Counted from the stretch's first letter, positions 27,458 through 37,561 are shown. The stretch: DNA of 64,000 bases from Fredinandcohnia onubensis (GCF_031181385.1 NZ_JAPSKV010000005.1:186001-250000); one strand, 5' to 3'. A program made the numbers and translations. The notes: generated by a model not told the origin, from the letters alone.

Positions 27458-28276
27458 TTAGTTGAGCCAATTTTGATTTTCGAGATCTTCGTAAAAAGGC
27501 AGAAAACTGTCCAGTTCGATATCAGCCTGTGTTAAAACATCCTGTGAATTCATCTTTGAGACAAATCGAAGCTCACGGGTTGCATTAACCGTTGACCAAG
27601 GTTTGTCCTTATTATCGGATACCCCATAATATGTCCCAAACTTCACCGTTGATTGGATCGCTAAATCAAATAATTGGATGACATCCTCGTGACTGAGTAA
27701 TGTTTTATTTATCCGTGGATTTGTTTGTAAATCCTTCACTTCATCACGTCTAACACTGCCGATTCGCAAATTAATGACAGACAGATTGTTTTCCTCCTCA
27801 TAGGCTAAAATATGTCCGATATTTTCAGATGCCAATTTGAGTGTGCCATACAAATTCCTTGAGTAGGGATAATCATCAACAGTAATTTCACGGCCAAATG
27901 CCGAAACCCCATCTTTCTCATAAAAATCTGTTACATGATTGCTGCTTGCATAGACCACCTTACCTATACCAAGGTCAATTGCAGCTCTTAAAATATAAAA
28001 GGATGCAAGGAAATGAATTTCGGTTTTTTTGCGAAATTGAGTAACATCTTTAAAATCGTTTTTTGTTTTAACATTCAACAGGTTAACGAGTGCATCACAG
28101 TCAGCTGGAATTTTACTTAATAGTTCTTCAAAATTTGTCGCATCTACCTCGACGTGATTTGGTAGATCGTCTACCTTTTTATCGAGAATAGTGATGTCGT
28201 ACTTGTCACTAAGCCCTGCTTCAAGAATCGAACCGATCAAGCCATTCCCACCGATGATGGCAATCTTCATTTTCAT
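27458..28276 (-). CDS. NAD-dependent epimerase/dehydratase family protein, uronate-dehydrogenase-like
   Basis: A 272-residue extended short-chain dehydrogenase. The Rossmann motif IAIIGGNGLIGSIL lies at residues 5-18. The catalytic region shows VYASSNHVTDFYE near residue 113 and YPYSRNLYGTLKLASE near 140, with the Y-x-x-x-K pair. SSNH recalls uronate (hexuronate) dehydrogenases, so sugar-acid oxidation is plausible. GGGGAG seven bases before the ATG marks the start. It stands alone after the repeat array and before the helicase-nuclease pair. Confidence 0.75.
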   Translation of the reverse strand: MKMKIAIIGGNGLIGSILEAGLSDKYDITILDKKVDDLPNHVEVDATNFEELLSKIPADCDALVNLLNVKTKNDFKDVTQFRKKTEIHFLASFYILRAAIDLGIGKVVYASSNHVTDFYEKDGVSAFGREITVDDYPYSRNLYGTLKLASENIGHILAYEEENNLSVINLRIGSVRRDEVKDLQTNPRINKTLLSHEDVIQLFDLAIQSTVKFGTYYGVSDNKDKPWSTVNATRELRFVSKMNSQDVLTQADIELDSFLPFYEDLENQNWLN

Positions 28277-28353
28277 TGTATTGCTCCCCTTTAGACTTGT
28301 CTTACTTGTTAAAGTTTGTTTTTATAGGAAAAAACATACATCCGAAAAGATGC

Positions 28354-31300
28354 TTAAAGTGTCATTATTTTATTTGGTGTGACAAAATAGAGCTGTTTGT
28401 CTGTCACTTGTTCTCCTGTGATTCTTTCCCAAATTTGCTGGTACAGGTCAATTTGATTTCGATAGTATTTTGTTAATTCCGGGAGCTGAGTAATATCCTT
28501 TGGCCGGTCTGTTTTATAATCAACGATCTTCCATGAACCGTTCAGCTTGTACACAAGATCAATGATTCCATTTACAAAAACAATCTCGGCATCGTCTCCT
28601 TTTTTTACGTACCCATACAAAGGATCTTTCGAATCGATTTGTATAGTGAAAGGAACTTCTGTTAGAATTTGATCTGCAATTTGAAGCTCTGCCCAAATCG
28701 TCGATTGTTTAAAACGTTCCACAGCTTGTTCGACTTCTTCCATTCGTCCTAAAGAGATTTCATGTTTTTTCAAAGTGGATACAACAACGGTTTCAGCTTC
28801 TTGACCACCTTTGACGAACATTTCAAAAACCTCGTGAATCGCAGTTCCCCATGCCATTCCGCCACCCTCCTCACGTTCAATTCCAAGCGTGAAGATATCT
28901 TGCTTTTCTTCGGAAGGGCTAAATGTCGAATAGGAAGGTTGTTTTCGATCTTCGAGCCAATCAAGTAATCCTTGTGTTTCAAGTCTGAATTCATCTCGAA
29001 TTGTGTTCTTTTCCATTGTTTCTTTTTCATCCGTTATCACTTCTGGAATATCAATATCCTCGAGCCTAGGTAGGCCATCTAAAAGAAGACTCCACGGATT
29101 TTTCGTATTTTTAGATTCAAATGTACTAATGATCATGGTTTTCTCAGCCCTAGTAGCAGCAACATACAGAACGCGGATTTCTTCAGCTAGTAAATATGCT
29201 TCCTCCTCGTCTAGGTGCTCCTCCCAAAATAGGGGTTGTGCAACAGGTTTCGTCGTTTGACCATGCTTTCTTCCGAACATAAAATACCCTGTTGCGCCTT
29301 GGTCTTCACGTTTGATATGGGACCATATTTTATTGCGAATTTCAGGCTTTTTACCCGGATGCGCTAAGAAAACAATCGATGCCTCCAAGCCTTTTGCTTT
29401 ATGAACATTCATGATTCGTACCGCATTTTCGTCTTCCTCAAGACTGATGACATTTGTTTTTTCCTCAATTTGCGTTTTTACAAATTGAACAGCTTGTCTA
29501 AAGGTTATCGCCTCGGCTTCCTCTTTAACCCTTAGTGCTTCAAGGATTTGCTTGAGATTTGTCATTTCCCTCTTACCATAGGTTTTAGCGGCGAATAATG
29601 GGTATAAACCGATATCCTCCACTATTTTTACAATTGCCACAAGCGGTGAGAAGGTGATTTTCCATTTGGCATATTGCTGTAATTTTGAGAGTGCAAGATG
29701 AAAATGCTGTTTTGTTACTCCATCCAAATTGTCAGGAGTTTCCGCATATAACGAAAATGCTCCTCCCGCCTGCCTCCATTGAAATAATTCCTCATCACTG
29801 ATACCAAACCAGACACTTCGAAGTGCGGCGACAAAGGCGATTTGATCAGTCGTATCAACTAGAGCATCGAGAAGACGTAGAAGGTCCATAAATTCGGGAA
29901 TTGTTCCGATTTCCATTTCCCCGCTGACACTCACAGGAATTCCTACTCCCTCCAAAACACGTGCGTAAACATCAATACCCTCTTTCTGACGAGTTAAAAT
30001 CATGAATTCACCTGGCTCGTGACCATCATTGATTAATTTTTGGATATATCTCGTTATACACCTTGCATCTTCATCAAGCGTCGTCGTTTTATTTTTTGCA
30101 AAATCATCCGATAAGACAAGTCTCTTAATCCCTGCTAAATCAGAACTACCTTCTACTTTATAGGAATGCAGTGGACGGTAGGCGGCCTGATAGACTGTTT
30201 CTTTTTCAGGTAGATGCTCCTGAAATACGGTATTTAGTAAACTTGTTACCGTGTCAACCGTTCTGAAATTCATGATTAACTGGAGAACTTCACCGCCATG
30301 AGCTTCAATCAGTTCCTTCACTAGATTGTAAATATCGATATCGGCACGCCGGAAACGGTAGATTGCTTGCTTCGGATCTCCCACAACAAAAAGTGAGCCA
30401 GGACGTGGTTTACACTTTGTCCAATTTCTTTCCGAGACATCGTCTCCTGTTAGATAAAACATAATTTCCGCTTGAATTGGATCCGTATCCTGAAACTCGT
30501 CCACAAGCAACCTCTTGTATTTTTGTTGAAAATACGTTCGTACTTCTGAATTGTCCTTTAAAAGCACTGAAGTTTTCATCAATAAATCCTGAAAATTCAT
30601 CAATGAGCGTTCTTGTTTTATTTTTTCATATTCTTTTAGAGCTTCTTTAAATAAGTCAATGACAAATGGATGACAATATTCACTCCAACTAATCAGTAAT
30701 GGCTTGATTTGCGTCCTGAAAAAATCGGTAATTCGAGCTTCATACTCCTTAGCATCTTCTTTTGAAGTCCATCGGTTCTGTGTAACCTTAAAGCTTTTAT
30801 CAAACATTCGAAAAATAGTAATCATTAGAGAGTCCGTTTTGCTATTGAATCTTACTTGTCGTAGTGATTCTTCAATAGCTTCCTGGAGTTTGTCAGGTCC
30901 CTTTGGAATATCTTTTGGTATGCAACGACTTGCTTCTTTTAAAAGTGAAACGAAACGACGAAACACATCATCAAGATTTGGCTTCTCCACTTCATCACTT
31001 GCCCACAGTACATCTGGATAGTTTTTCATATGTCGAAAGCGGTCTGACAGATCCTGTTCCTCAATCGCAAGCGCCTTCATCATTTTCGATTTCTGTGGGT
31101 TATCCTGTTCGAGTTTATGCATATAAACTAGCCATGCAGCCTCAGCCATTTTTTCATCTTCTGAATCTTCAAGTTCCTTAAAATTAACATCAAGACCAGC
31201 TTCAACTGGCCTTTCTCGTAGTAATCGAGCACAAAAGGAATGAACCGTACCGATAAACGATTGTTCAATATTTTGCAAGGCTTCCTCTAGCAGAAATTTT

Positions 31301-31560
31301 ACGTCCGGGTCTGATTCTTCTTTACACTTTTTTTCGAGGACGGTTAAGAATCGTGTTTTAAGCTCGTCTGCTGCCTTTTTTGTAAATGTGATTGCAACAA
31401 TCTCATTTATTTTCGCCGTGCCTGTATATATAAGATTGACCATTCGATCAACTAAGCTTGTCGTTTTCCCCGAACCCGCTCCAGCTTCTACGAGAAAGTT
31501 TTGATTCAATTTAGTCGTAATTTTATCTCTAGCCTCTTGATCGACAATTACCTTAGTCAT
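28354..31560 (-). CDS. AddA-like UvrD-family helicase with C-terminal PD-(D/E)XK nuclease
   Basis: About 1068 residues. All superfamily 1 helicase motifs are visible: Walker A VEAGAGSGKTTSL near residue 28, ITFTKKAADELK, LLVDEFQDTDP, VVGDPKQAIYRFRRAD, LIMNFRT, MNVHKAKGLEA and LYVAATRAEK. The C-terminus carries a nuclease domain with GTAIHEVFE, NGIIDLVY and IVDYKTD. It is AddA-like but ~160 residues shorter than B. subtilis AddA as I recall it. The ATG at 31560 fits AAGGGAG best. It overlaps the end of the partner gene, so both are translationally coupled. Probable role: processing of double-strand DNA ends. Confidence 0.85.
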   Translation of the reverse strand: MTKVIVDQEARDKITTKLNQNFLVEAGAGSGKTTSLVDRMVNLIYTGTAKINEIVAITFTKKAADELKTRFLTVLEKKCKEESDPDVKFLLEEALQNIEQSFIGTVHSFCARLLRERPVEAGLDVNFKELEDSEDEKMAEAAWLVYMHKLEQDNPQKSKMMKALAIEEQDLSDRFRHMKNYPDVLWASDEVEKPNLDDVFRRFVSLLKEASRCIPKDIPKGPDKLQEAIEESLRQVRFNSKTDSLMITIFRMFDKSFKVTQNRWTSKEDAKEYEARITDFFRTQIKPLLISWSEYCHPFVIDLFKEALKEYEKIKQERSLMNFQDLLMKTSVLLKDNSEVRTYFQQKYKRLLVDEFQDTDPIQAEIMFYLTGDDVSERNWTKCKPRPGSLFVVGDPKQAIYRFRRADIDIYNLVKELIEAHGGEVLQLIMNFRTVDTVTSLLNTVFQEHLPEKETVYQAAYRPLHSYKVEGSSDLAGIKRLVLSDDFAKNKTTTLDEDARCITRYIQKLINDGHEPGEFMILTRQKEGIDVYARVLEGVGIPVSVSGEMEIGTIPEFMDLLRLLDALVDTTDQIAFVAALRSVWFGISDEELFQWRQAGGAFSLYAETPDNLDGVTKQHFHLALSKLQQYAKWKITFSPLVAIVKIVEDIGLYPLFAAKTYGKREMTNLKQILEALRVKEEAEAITFRQAVQFVKTQIEEKTNVISLEEDENAVRIMNVHKAKGLEASIVFLAHPGKKPEIRNKIWSHIKREDQGATGYFMFGRKHGQTTKPVAQPLFWEEHLDEEEAYLLAEEIRVLYVAATRAEKTMIISTFESKNTKNPWSLLLDGLPRLEDIDIPEVITDEKETMEKNTIRDEFRLETQGLLDWLEDRKQPSYSTFSPSEEKQDIFTLGIEREEGGGMAWGTAIHEVFEMFVKGGQEAETVVVSTLKKHEISLGRMEEVEQAVERFKQSTIWAELQIADQILTEVPFTIQIDSKDPLYGYVKKGDDAEIVFVNGIIDLVYKLNGSWKIVDYKTDRPKDITQLPELTKYYRNQIDLYQQIWERITGEQVTDKQLYFVTPNKIMTL

Positions 31561-34498
31561 AGGCACGCACTCCCTTAAAGCTCTTTAGTCCTTTTGTTGT
31601 TTCGTCCTGTTGTTTTTGTTTCAATGTTTCTTTATCATATGTGGAACGTCTGCATATTTGTTTAAACTCACAGAATTTGCATTCATTCTCATCATCAGTC
31701 ATCGTGAAATGCCCATGTTCCACAATCGAAAGAAGCTTGTCTAAAATGTCCTTTCCATTCGTACGGGTGGTTTCTTCCTGTTCTCGTTCAAATCGTTTCC
31801 CCGCTCCCTTTCGCGTTGGAAATAAGTAAGAGCTCTTTTTCACCGATCCATCATCAATTCCTAAATGTGCTTCAATTGCAAGTGTGTAGAGGAGATGTTG
31901 GAGCTGTCTTCCACCTTTAAAGAACTCTTTTGTCTTATAGCCCCAACTACTTCCCGTTTTATAATCAATAATATGGTAAGAACCATCTGATAACTGATCC
32001 ACTCGATCAATGATTCCCCTAACATGAACCTTTCCTGATGGAAGTTCAATCACTGCTGGTGCGTCTTCACCAAAGGAATATTCAAAATACAAAGGTTCTC
32101 CTAACTCATTATTTTCTTCTTCGATTCTCAAAAAGGTTTCACATGACTCGATTATATCTTCTGTTTCTAGTCTTTCCGTTCGTACATTTGGTGGTGGAAT
32201 GAGAGTTTTTACATATTCCAACCCATCTTCTGCTATTTTGGTTAGCAGGTGTATATGTTTGTCGAAGGAAGGTCTTTCTTTTCGAGCCTTGATTTCTTTA
32301 TAAAAATTCTCAAAAATTTCGTGTAGCAAGCTTCCCCTCGTTTTTGCATCTAACCATCGGGTCGGGTCATAGGAAATATCCTCATTTACCTTTAGCCGCA
32401 ATACATTTTCTAAAAAATAGGCATATGGGCATTTCGCAATTTTTTCGAGTTTCCCTGCAGAAATCGTAATCTCTTGGTTTTTACGAGGATCAAACCCTAT
32501 CGTATCACTTTCAATTTTCCCTTCATACACGGTAAAAGCAGGATCTTGCCTCATTCTTTCAGCATGAAGTCCTCTTGCAATATTTGAATACCCGGCTAAA
32601 ACAGATTCCGCGCTAAGATTATTTTGAGAGTCTATGATATGGTGGGTCCACCAATCTTCCCTCTCTACAATGTGCTTTCTATCCACACCAGGAACATTCT
32701 TTTGTAAAGTTGTAAAGTCTGCTGAAAAGTCGCCTGTTTGAATTCGGTAGCATTGTAAAAACAAATAGGCGGGTGATATAACTCGGTTTTCATTGATGTT
32801 AAATCTGCAGTAGCTTACGGTAATCTCATGGTAAGCAGCTGAGGCTAATAGCTGTGACATGATATAAAGATTGCGTTTCGACTTTTCTTTTTCTAACGGA
32901 AGGAATCGGCCCAATTTTTCACGTTCCATGTCAAGCAATAATGGGTCCTCCCCTGAATTACCTGGAAACCGCTGATTGTCCATCCCAACAATAAATACAT
33001 GCTCACGATTTACATAGATCCCTTTTTTATAGGACGAAATATGTAAATGTCCAGGCTTTGGTCGGGACTGGCCAATTTGAATTGATAGAAAATCATCCTC
33101 AAATTTTTGATAAACATCAAATAAGGCTTCATTTGCATATGGCAACAGGTTTTCGATTCGTTCTAGTAATGTCTCTTTTGCTAGTTGGTCAAATACGGAG
33201 GACACTTTACAATAGTTTTGCAAAAAATACTTAATCGTCTTTAGCAGATCACGATAGACAATGGTTCCGTCTGGTAGGTTTGTAGGTGTTTGTTTGAATA
33301 AAGACGAAAACCATTTTAAAAGCCATTGATACTGCTGGATTCGATCCTCTGAAGCGTTTTGTTGATTAATTTTGGCATAGATTTGTGAAAGATAACGATC
33401 CTTCCCCCAACCAATATGAGCATCCCTCAGCAAGTTTGCGATTCTAGCTTTTGATGGCGCGCCTTCCCCTAAATCCATTAAATTTTCCTGAAGAAGTTCC
33501 AAGAAGACTCGCACACTATAAAATTCTTTCATCCAACCCAGGATGCTTGCCACGAACTTACCAGGACGTGTAAAACCAATCGGAATTCCCTCACCGTACG
33601 TCACAGGCAGTTGCATTCGTTCTGCTAAATGATACATCGCGGTTATATATGGCGAACTGGATGTGTAATAAAGGGCTGCCTCATCAAACCGAATCCCTTT
33701 TTCCTTCATGCGAAATAGTACTTCTTTAAGTTCCATATCCTCCGTTTTCGCTGAAAAAAGGGAAAGTGTCGGAACCGTTGTTTGGCAATGTTCTACATCA
33801 AACAGGTAGCTTAATGGTGTTTCGCCACCGAAAACAACCTTTGAAAAAGGAGAGCTTTCAGGTATCTCCATACCTCGAACAGCTTCCATCGGTAAATGGT
33901 AGTAGTTTGTTGGAAGTATACTTTTTAAAAATTCTACCTGTAGGTAAGATAACCTTAGGTTGCTTTGAAATATGAAAATTTGGTTTCTAGAGTGATATTT
34001 TCCTAGAGCACTCCTGAAAAGTTCAGCTTCATCAATCATTTTATTTTTTTGAAGAAGCTCTTCATAAGATGCTAAAATAGCTATCATATCATCCCCTTTT
34101 GAAGTCGAAACAAAGTCTTCCCTAGAAAGTGAGCTACTTGTGTAGCCAGCCTGACGCAATAGCTTTACTGTTTGGTACATCCTTTGGCTTAAGGTCGGCG
34201 TGATTTCAACCTCATGAAAATAGCGAAGCTCCGGCTTAAGCTCCAACATTAGCGAATACATAAAATGCGTTCCAAGTACATCATCAATTAGTTGTTTTTC
34301 TTCGGCAGAGCTGGCATCAAGTGCTAGATCCTTAACAGTTTTGATTTTGATATTCACGGCATAATTATTATTTTGAGTAAATTGCTTAAGTATTTGTTCG
34401 CCTATCATATATGAATCTACAAGTAAGATTTTTTCCGTTAAAAAATGCTCTTTACATATCGTTTCGAGGTGTTTAATGAGAACTTCCACGGTTTTCAC
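31553..34498 (-). CDS. AddB-like PD-(D/E)XK nuclease with Fe-S cluster motif
   Basis: 981 residues. The C-terminal nuclease shows LLHEIFENFY, VRGIIDRVDQ and HIIDYKTGSS. Four cysteines fit an AddB-type 4Fe-4S staple: one in KIAKCPYAYF before the nuclease and three in CKFCEFKQIC after it. The N-terminus lacks the Walker A loop that AddB proteins usually keep, so it should not hydrolyse ATP. With the helicase gene it forms a coupled AddAB-like pair distinct from the canonical ~1160-1230-residue subunits. The GTG at 34498 is close to GGAGA; a GTG three codons later is better spaced. Confidence 0.82.
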   Translation of the reverse strand: MKTVEVLIKHLETICKEHFLTEKILLVDSYMIGEQILKQFTQNNNYAVNIKIKTVKDLALDASSAEEKQLIDDVLGTHFMYSLMLELKPELRYFHEVEITPTLSQRMYQTVKLLRQAGYTSSSLSREDFVSTSKGDDMIAILASYEELLQKNKMIDEAELFRSALGKYHSRNQIFIFQSNLRLSYLQVEFLKSILPTNYYHLPMEAVRGMEIPESSPFSKVVFGGETPLSYLFDVEHCQTTVPTLSLFSAKTEDMELKEVLFRMKEKGIRFDEAALYYTSSSPYITAMYHLAERMQLPVTYGEGIPIGFTRPGKFVASILGWMKEFYSVRVFLELLQENLMDLGEGAPSKARIANLLRDAHIGWGKDRYLSQIYAKINQQNASEDRIQQYQWLLKWFSSLFKQTPTNLPDGTIVYRDLLKTIKYFLQNYCKVSSVFDQLAKETLLERIENLLPYANEALFDVYQKFEDDFLSIQIGQSRPKPGHLHISSYKKGIYVNREHVFIVGMDNQRFPGNSGEDPLLLDMEREKLGRFLPLEKEKSKRNLYIMSQLLASAAYHEITVSYCRFNINENRVISPAYLFLQCYRIQTGDFSADFTTLQKNVPGVDRKHIVEREDWWTHHIIDSQNNLSAESVLAGYSNIARGLHAERMRQDPAFTVYEGKIESDTIGFDPRKNQEITISAGKLEKIAKCPYAYFLENVLRLKVNEDISYDPTRWLDAKTRGSLLHEIFENFYKEIKARKERPSFDKHIHLLTKIAEDGLEYVKTLIPPPNVRTERLETEDIIESCETFLRIEEENNELGEPLYFEYSFGEDAPAVIELPSGKVHVRGIIDRVDQLSDGSYHIIDYKTGSSWGYKTKEFFKGGRQLQHLLYTLAIEAHLGIDDGSVKKSSYLFPTRKGAGKRFEREQEETTRTNGKDILDKLLSIVEHGHFTMTDDENECKFCEFKQICRRSTYDKETLKQKQQDETTKGLKSFKGVRAYD

Positions 34499-34567
34499 TC
34501 TCCATTTCAGTAACTAGCCGTATCCTTTTTGTTTCTATCGGCGTTATTTTTTCAATCGATTTTAGCC

Positions 34568-34605
34568 AAAATAAAAGGACGTCCAAATCTACATTCAGAC
34601 ATCCT
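34568..34605 (-). terminator. Terminator of cutC
   Basis: AAGGATGTC/GACGTCCTT stem (one G-U pair) on the minus strand followed by UUUUAUUUU. Confidence 0.8.
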
Positions 34606-34612
34606 TGTTGTA

Positions 34613-35302
34613 TTAGCTCAGTAATTCTTTTATCGTATTAATAGTATTCCCATTTATCGGTTCGCTAAACTTCCCATTTATTCGAACCGCAGATCCGAAA
34701 TGGTATTCGGTTGCATGAACCTTTTCATGAAGTTCTACAATATTGTTATGTGATAAGCCTGAGCCTGGCATAATGACCGGTGATGGCTTTTCCTTAGCTA
34801 ATGCAAGCATTGTCTTAAGGTTTTCTACACCTTCTAACGCCTTTGGCGCGCCTCCAGAGGTTAATACCGTATGGATAGAATCGCTGTATTTTTGCAGGGT
34901 CTTATATGCTTCGATAATATCCTTTGCTTCATCAATTGCACGGTGGAAAGTAATCTTCATTCCATCCGCTGCCTCAATCACTTTTTCAAGAAAAGCTTCA
35001 TCAATTTCTCCGCTTTCCGTTAAAGAACCAAATACAATTCCTGTTGCCCCAAGTTCCTTACAAACTTTTATATCTTCCAAGATCACTCGCTTGTCGTCCT
35101 CGGAATATGTAAATGAGTACCCATGAGGACGAATCATAACATGAACCGGAATGGAGACTGCTCGGACAACATCCTTTATAATTCCATAGGAAGGTGTTAA
35201 TCCCCCTTCTGTCATTGCCGTTACTAATTCTAAACGATTTGTACCATGCTCTTCGGCCATTCTTGCATCTACTGCATCTTGTACAATAATTTCAACAAAC
35301 AT
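34613..35302 (-). CDS. cutC: CutC family protein
   Basis: A 229-residue TIM-barrel protein of the CutC family, historically named for copper homeostasis; a direct copper role is disputed. Typical motifs: EIIVQDAVDARMAEEHGTNRLELV (seen as GTNRLELV near residue 20), GGLTPSYG near 33, VMIRPHGYSFTYS near 55, FHRAIDE near 122 and VLTSGGAPKA near 148. AAAGGTAGG precedes the ATG. A monocistronic gene with its own terminator, preceded by a palindromic repeat. Confidence 0.92.
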   Translation of the reverse strand: MFVEIIVQDAVDARMAEEHGTNRLELVTAMTEGGLTPSYGIIKDVVRAVSIPVHVMIRPHGYSFTYSEDDKRVILEDIKVCKELGATGIVFGSLTESGEIDEAFLEKVIEAADGMKITFHRAIDEAKDIIEAYKTLQKYSDSIHTVLTSGGAPKALEGVENLKTMLALAKEKPSPVIMPGSGLSHNNIVELHEKVHATEYHFGSAVRINGKFSEPINGNTINTIKELLS

Positions 35303-35331
35303 GTTTATTTCCTACCTTTTATGTAATTTAG

Positions 35332-35402
35332 TACCGCGGTGGTACCGCGGGGACGGTTCTCTTGGTTCCTTATAAGGAACCAAGAGAACCGTCCCTCTGG
35401 TC
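35332..35402. repeat. REP-like palindromic element, copy 1
   Basis: A perfect 46-bp palindrome (35350-35395, 23-bp arms beginning GGGACGGTTCTCTTGG, centre CCTTATAAGG), bordered by ACC...GGT ends and, on the left, by a doubled TACCGCGG. Its right end covers the stop codon of the DUF1648 gene. A second, imperfect copy lies at 35973. These are typical of dispersed palindromic repeats in Bacillus. Confidence 0.85.
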
Positions 35403-35895
35403 ACTTTATTTTAAACATCTTGTACATATAATACCCCATTGTCCCAAAAAGAGACACAAAAAAACCAATCATGTACCACATGCCTAGCCCTTCTTTTCCT
35501 TGGGCAACAATAATCATTTCCCATGCACCAATCGCTAGGAAAAACGTAAGAAAAAAATTCATCACAATCAGCATTTTTCGAGAGGCTCTATAAATGCCTT
35601 CTGCGTTTTCGGGTGTCACCTCAACAGGGTAATTATGAATATGCGGAAACTTACTTAAGATAAACATGGTCTTGAATAAAAAGGTTGCGACAATTGGGAG
35701 GATGAGAACACTCCCTTTTCCGCCCCAGCTATCAGGCTCGCCGGCTATATTAAAGTGGGTAGGTACTCGATCCGGGATTTCACCCCAATTAATAATGATA
35801 TATATATAAACACCCACTAAAAATAAAATAGATAGCGTTTCTACTATTCTTTCAGATAGTGTTTTTGGGAGTTTTAACACTGGTTTGTTAGACAT
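35401..35895 (-). CDS. DUF1648 domain membrane protein
   Basis: A 164-residue protein with four hydrophobic segments. The DUF1648 signature lies between the first two: INWGEIPDRVPTHFNIAGEPD near residue 38, as in the N-terminus of SdpI-type immunity proteins. The rest of SdpI is missing. AAGGAGTGG precedes the ATG. The gene sits between two palindromic repeat copies and its TGA overlaps one of them. Function unknown. Confidence 0.75.
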   Translation of the reverse strand: MSNKPVLKLPKTLSERIVETLSILFLVGVYIYIIINWGEIPDRVPTHFNIAGEPDSWGGKGSVLILPIVATFLFKTMFILSKFPHIHNYPVEVTPENAEGIYRASRKMLIVMNFFLTFFLAIGAWEMIIVAQGKEGLGMWYMIGFFVSLFGTMGYYMYKMFKIK

Positions 35896-35972
35896 AAAAA
35901 AACCACTCCTTCCTCATCACTGTTGTATACGAAAAAGGATCAGTTAGGGTTTCATAATTTTGAGACAATGTA

Positions 35973-36043
35973 ACCATGGGGACGGTTCTTGTGGTCCCTT
36001 AATAGCAAGACTTCCAAAGGAACCAAGAGAACCGTCCCTCTGG
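35973..36043. repeat. REP-like palindromic element, copy 2
   Basis: Starts ACCATGGGGACGGTTCTTG and ends GGAACCAAGAGAACCGTCCC plus TCTGGT; the right arm is identical to copy 1. The left arm differs at several positions and the loop is longer, so this copy is imperfect. It lies about 120 bp before ampS. Confidence 0.8.
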
Positions 36044-36163
36044 TTCTTCATTCACCTAATTTTGTAAAAAATGTATTTCGTGGTTGATATTGTATCTGTT
36101 ACACTAAAAAAGAAATACCCACATTCGTGTTAGGTTAATAGCACGTTACAAAGGAGAATACAT

Positions 36164-37396
36164 ATGAGTACGTTCGAAAAAATGCTAGATAAATATGCTG
36201 ACTTAGCCGTAAGCGTTGGGGTTAATGTACAGCAAGGACAAAACCTACTTATTAATGCACCTATTTCAGCTGTAGAATATGTTAGAAAAGTTGTAAAAAA
36301 AGCTTATGAGGCTGGAGCAAGAAATGTATATGTGGAGTGGAATGATGATGAAATTACACGCACGCGCTTCGAACTTGCACCAGATGAAGCATTTTTAGAT
36401 TACCCAATGTGGAAAGCAAAAGGAATGGAAGAACTCGCAGAAAACGGAGCTGCATTTTTGTCCATCATTTCATCCAATCCAGATTTACTAAAAGGGGTCA
36501 ATCCCGAGCGTATTGCCAATGCAAATAAAACGGCTGGTCAAGCGCTGGAAAAATACCGAAATTATTCACAAGCAGATAAAGTAAGCTGGTCCGTTATTGC
36601 TGTGCCATCAGAAAGCTGGGCGGAAAAAGTATTCCCAAACCTCTCATCTGAAGAACAAGTTGAAAAGTTATGGGAAGCGATTTTTCAAGCAACTCGTGTC
36701 GATACTGATAATCCTGTACAAGCATGGAAGGATCACAATGCAACTTTACACGCTAAGGTTGAATACTTAAACAAGAAAAAATATAAAAAATTGCATTATA
36801 CAGCACCTGGAACTGACTTGATGGTGGAACTTCCTGATGGCCATGTTTGGATTGGCGGTGGTGGTGAAAACGAACAAAATATTCAATTCGTAGCCAATAT
36901 GCCGACTGAAGAGGTCTTCACCGTTCCTGCGAAAGAAGGTGTGAATGGTTATATTAGCAGCACGAAGCCCCTTAATTACGGGGGAAGCTTAATTGATCAA
37001 TTTACGTTAACTTTTGAAAAAGGAAGAATTGTGGATGTAAAGGCTGAAACAGGTGAAGATACTCTCAAACGCCTGGTGGAAACTGACGAAGGCAGTCACT
37101 ATTTAGGTGAAGTTGCATTAGTTCCACATAGTTCACCTATTTCACAATCAAAAATTCTTTTTTACAATACTCTTTTTGATGAAAATGCATCCAATCACTT
37201 TGCAATCGGAAACGCATATGCCTTCTGTATTGAAGGTGGTAAAACGATGTCACGTGAAGAGTTGGTGAAAAAAGGGGCAAACTCAAGTATCACACATGTT
37301 GACTTTATGGTCGGTTCAAGTGAAATGGACATTGACGGCATCACGGCTGATGGCACCATAGAACCCGTTTTCCGTAAAGGTGACTGGGCATTCTAA
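36164..37396 (+). CDS. ampS: M29 family aminopeptidase
   Basis: A 410-residue cytoplasmic metallo-aminopeptidase of the AmpS/PepS/aminopeptidase T family. Metal and catalytic regions visible include VPAKEGVNGYISSTKPLNYGG (glutamate near residue 262), DEGSHYLGEVALVPHSSPIS near 321, FYNTLFDENASNHFAIG near 345 and a C-terminal HVDFMVGS. It removes N-terminal amino acids from peptides. AAAGGAG precedes the ATG. Monocistronic, with a strong terminator. Confidence 0.92.
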   Translation: MSTFEKMLDKYADLAVSVGVNVQQGQNLLINAPISAVEYVRKVVKKAYEAGARNVYVEWNDDEITRTRFELAPDEAFLDYPMWKAKGMEELAENGAAFLSIISSNPDLLKGVNPERIANANKTAGQALEKYRNYSQADKVSWSVIAVPSESWAEKVFPNLSSEEQVEKLWEAIFQATRVDTDNPVQAWKDHNATLHAKVEYLNKKKYKKLHYTAPGTDLMVELPDGHVWIGGGGENEQNIQFVANMPTEEVFTVPAKEGVNGYISSTKPLNYGGSLIDQFTLTFEKGRIVDVKAETGEDTLKRLVETDEGSHYLGEVALVPHSSPISQSKILFYNTLFDENASNHFAIGNAYAFCIEGGKTMSREELVKKGANSSITHVDFMVGSSEMDIDGITADGTIEPVFRKGDWAF

Positions 37397-37412
37397 TATC
37401 GTACCAAGCGAC

Positions 37413-37458
37413 AAAAGGCACCACTGGAGAGTATGTTTCTCTCTTAGTGGTGCCTTTT
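37413..37458 (+). terminator. Terminator of ampS
   Basis: AAAAGGCACCACT pairs with AGTGGTGCCTTTT, with an inner GAGAG/CTCTC stem and a T-rich end. Confidence 0.9.
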
Positions 37459-37561
37459 CCATCTAATACTCCCCTGTCACTGGCAAAGTTTTGCACATCC
37501 TAAACCTGAAATTTTATTTAATGAGACTATTGAAATTCAGCTGTTAATGTGTAAATATAGA

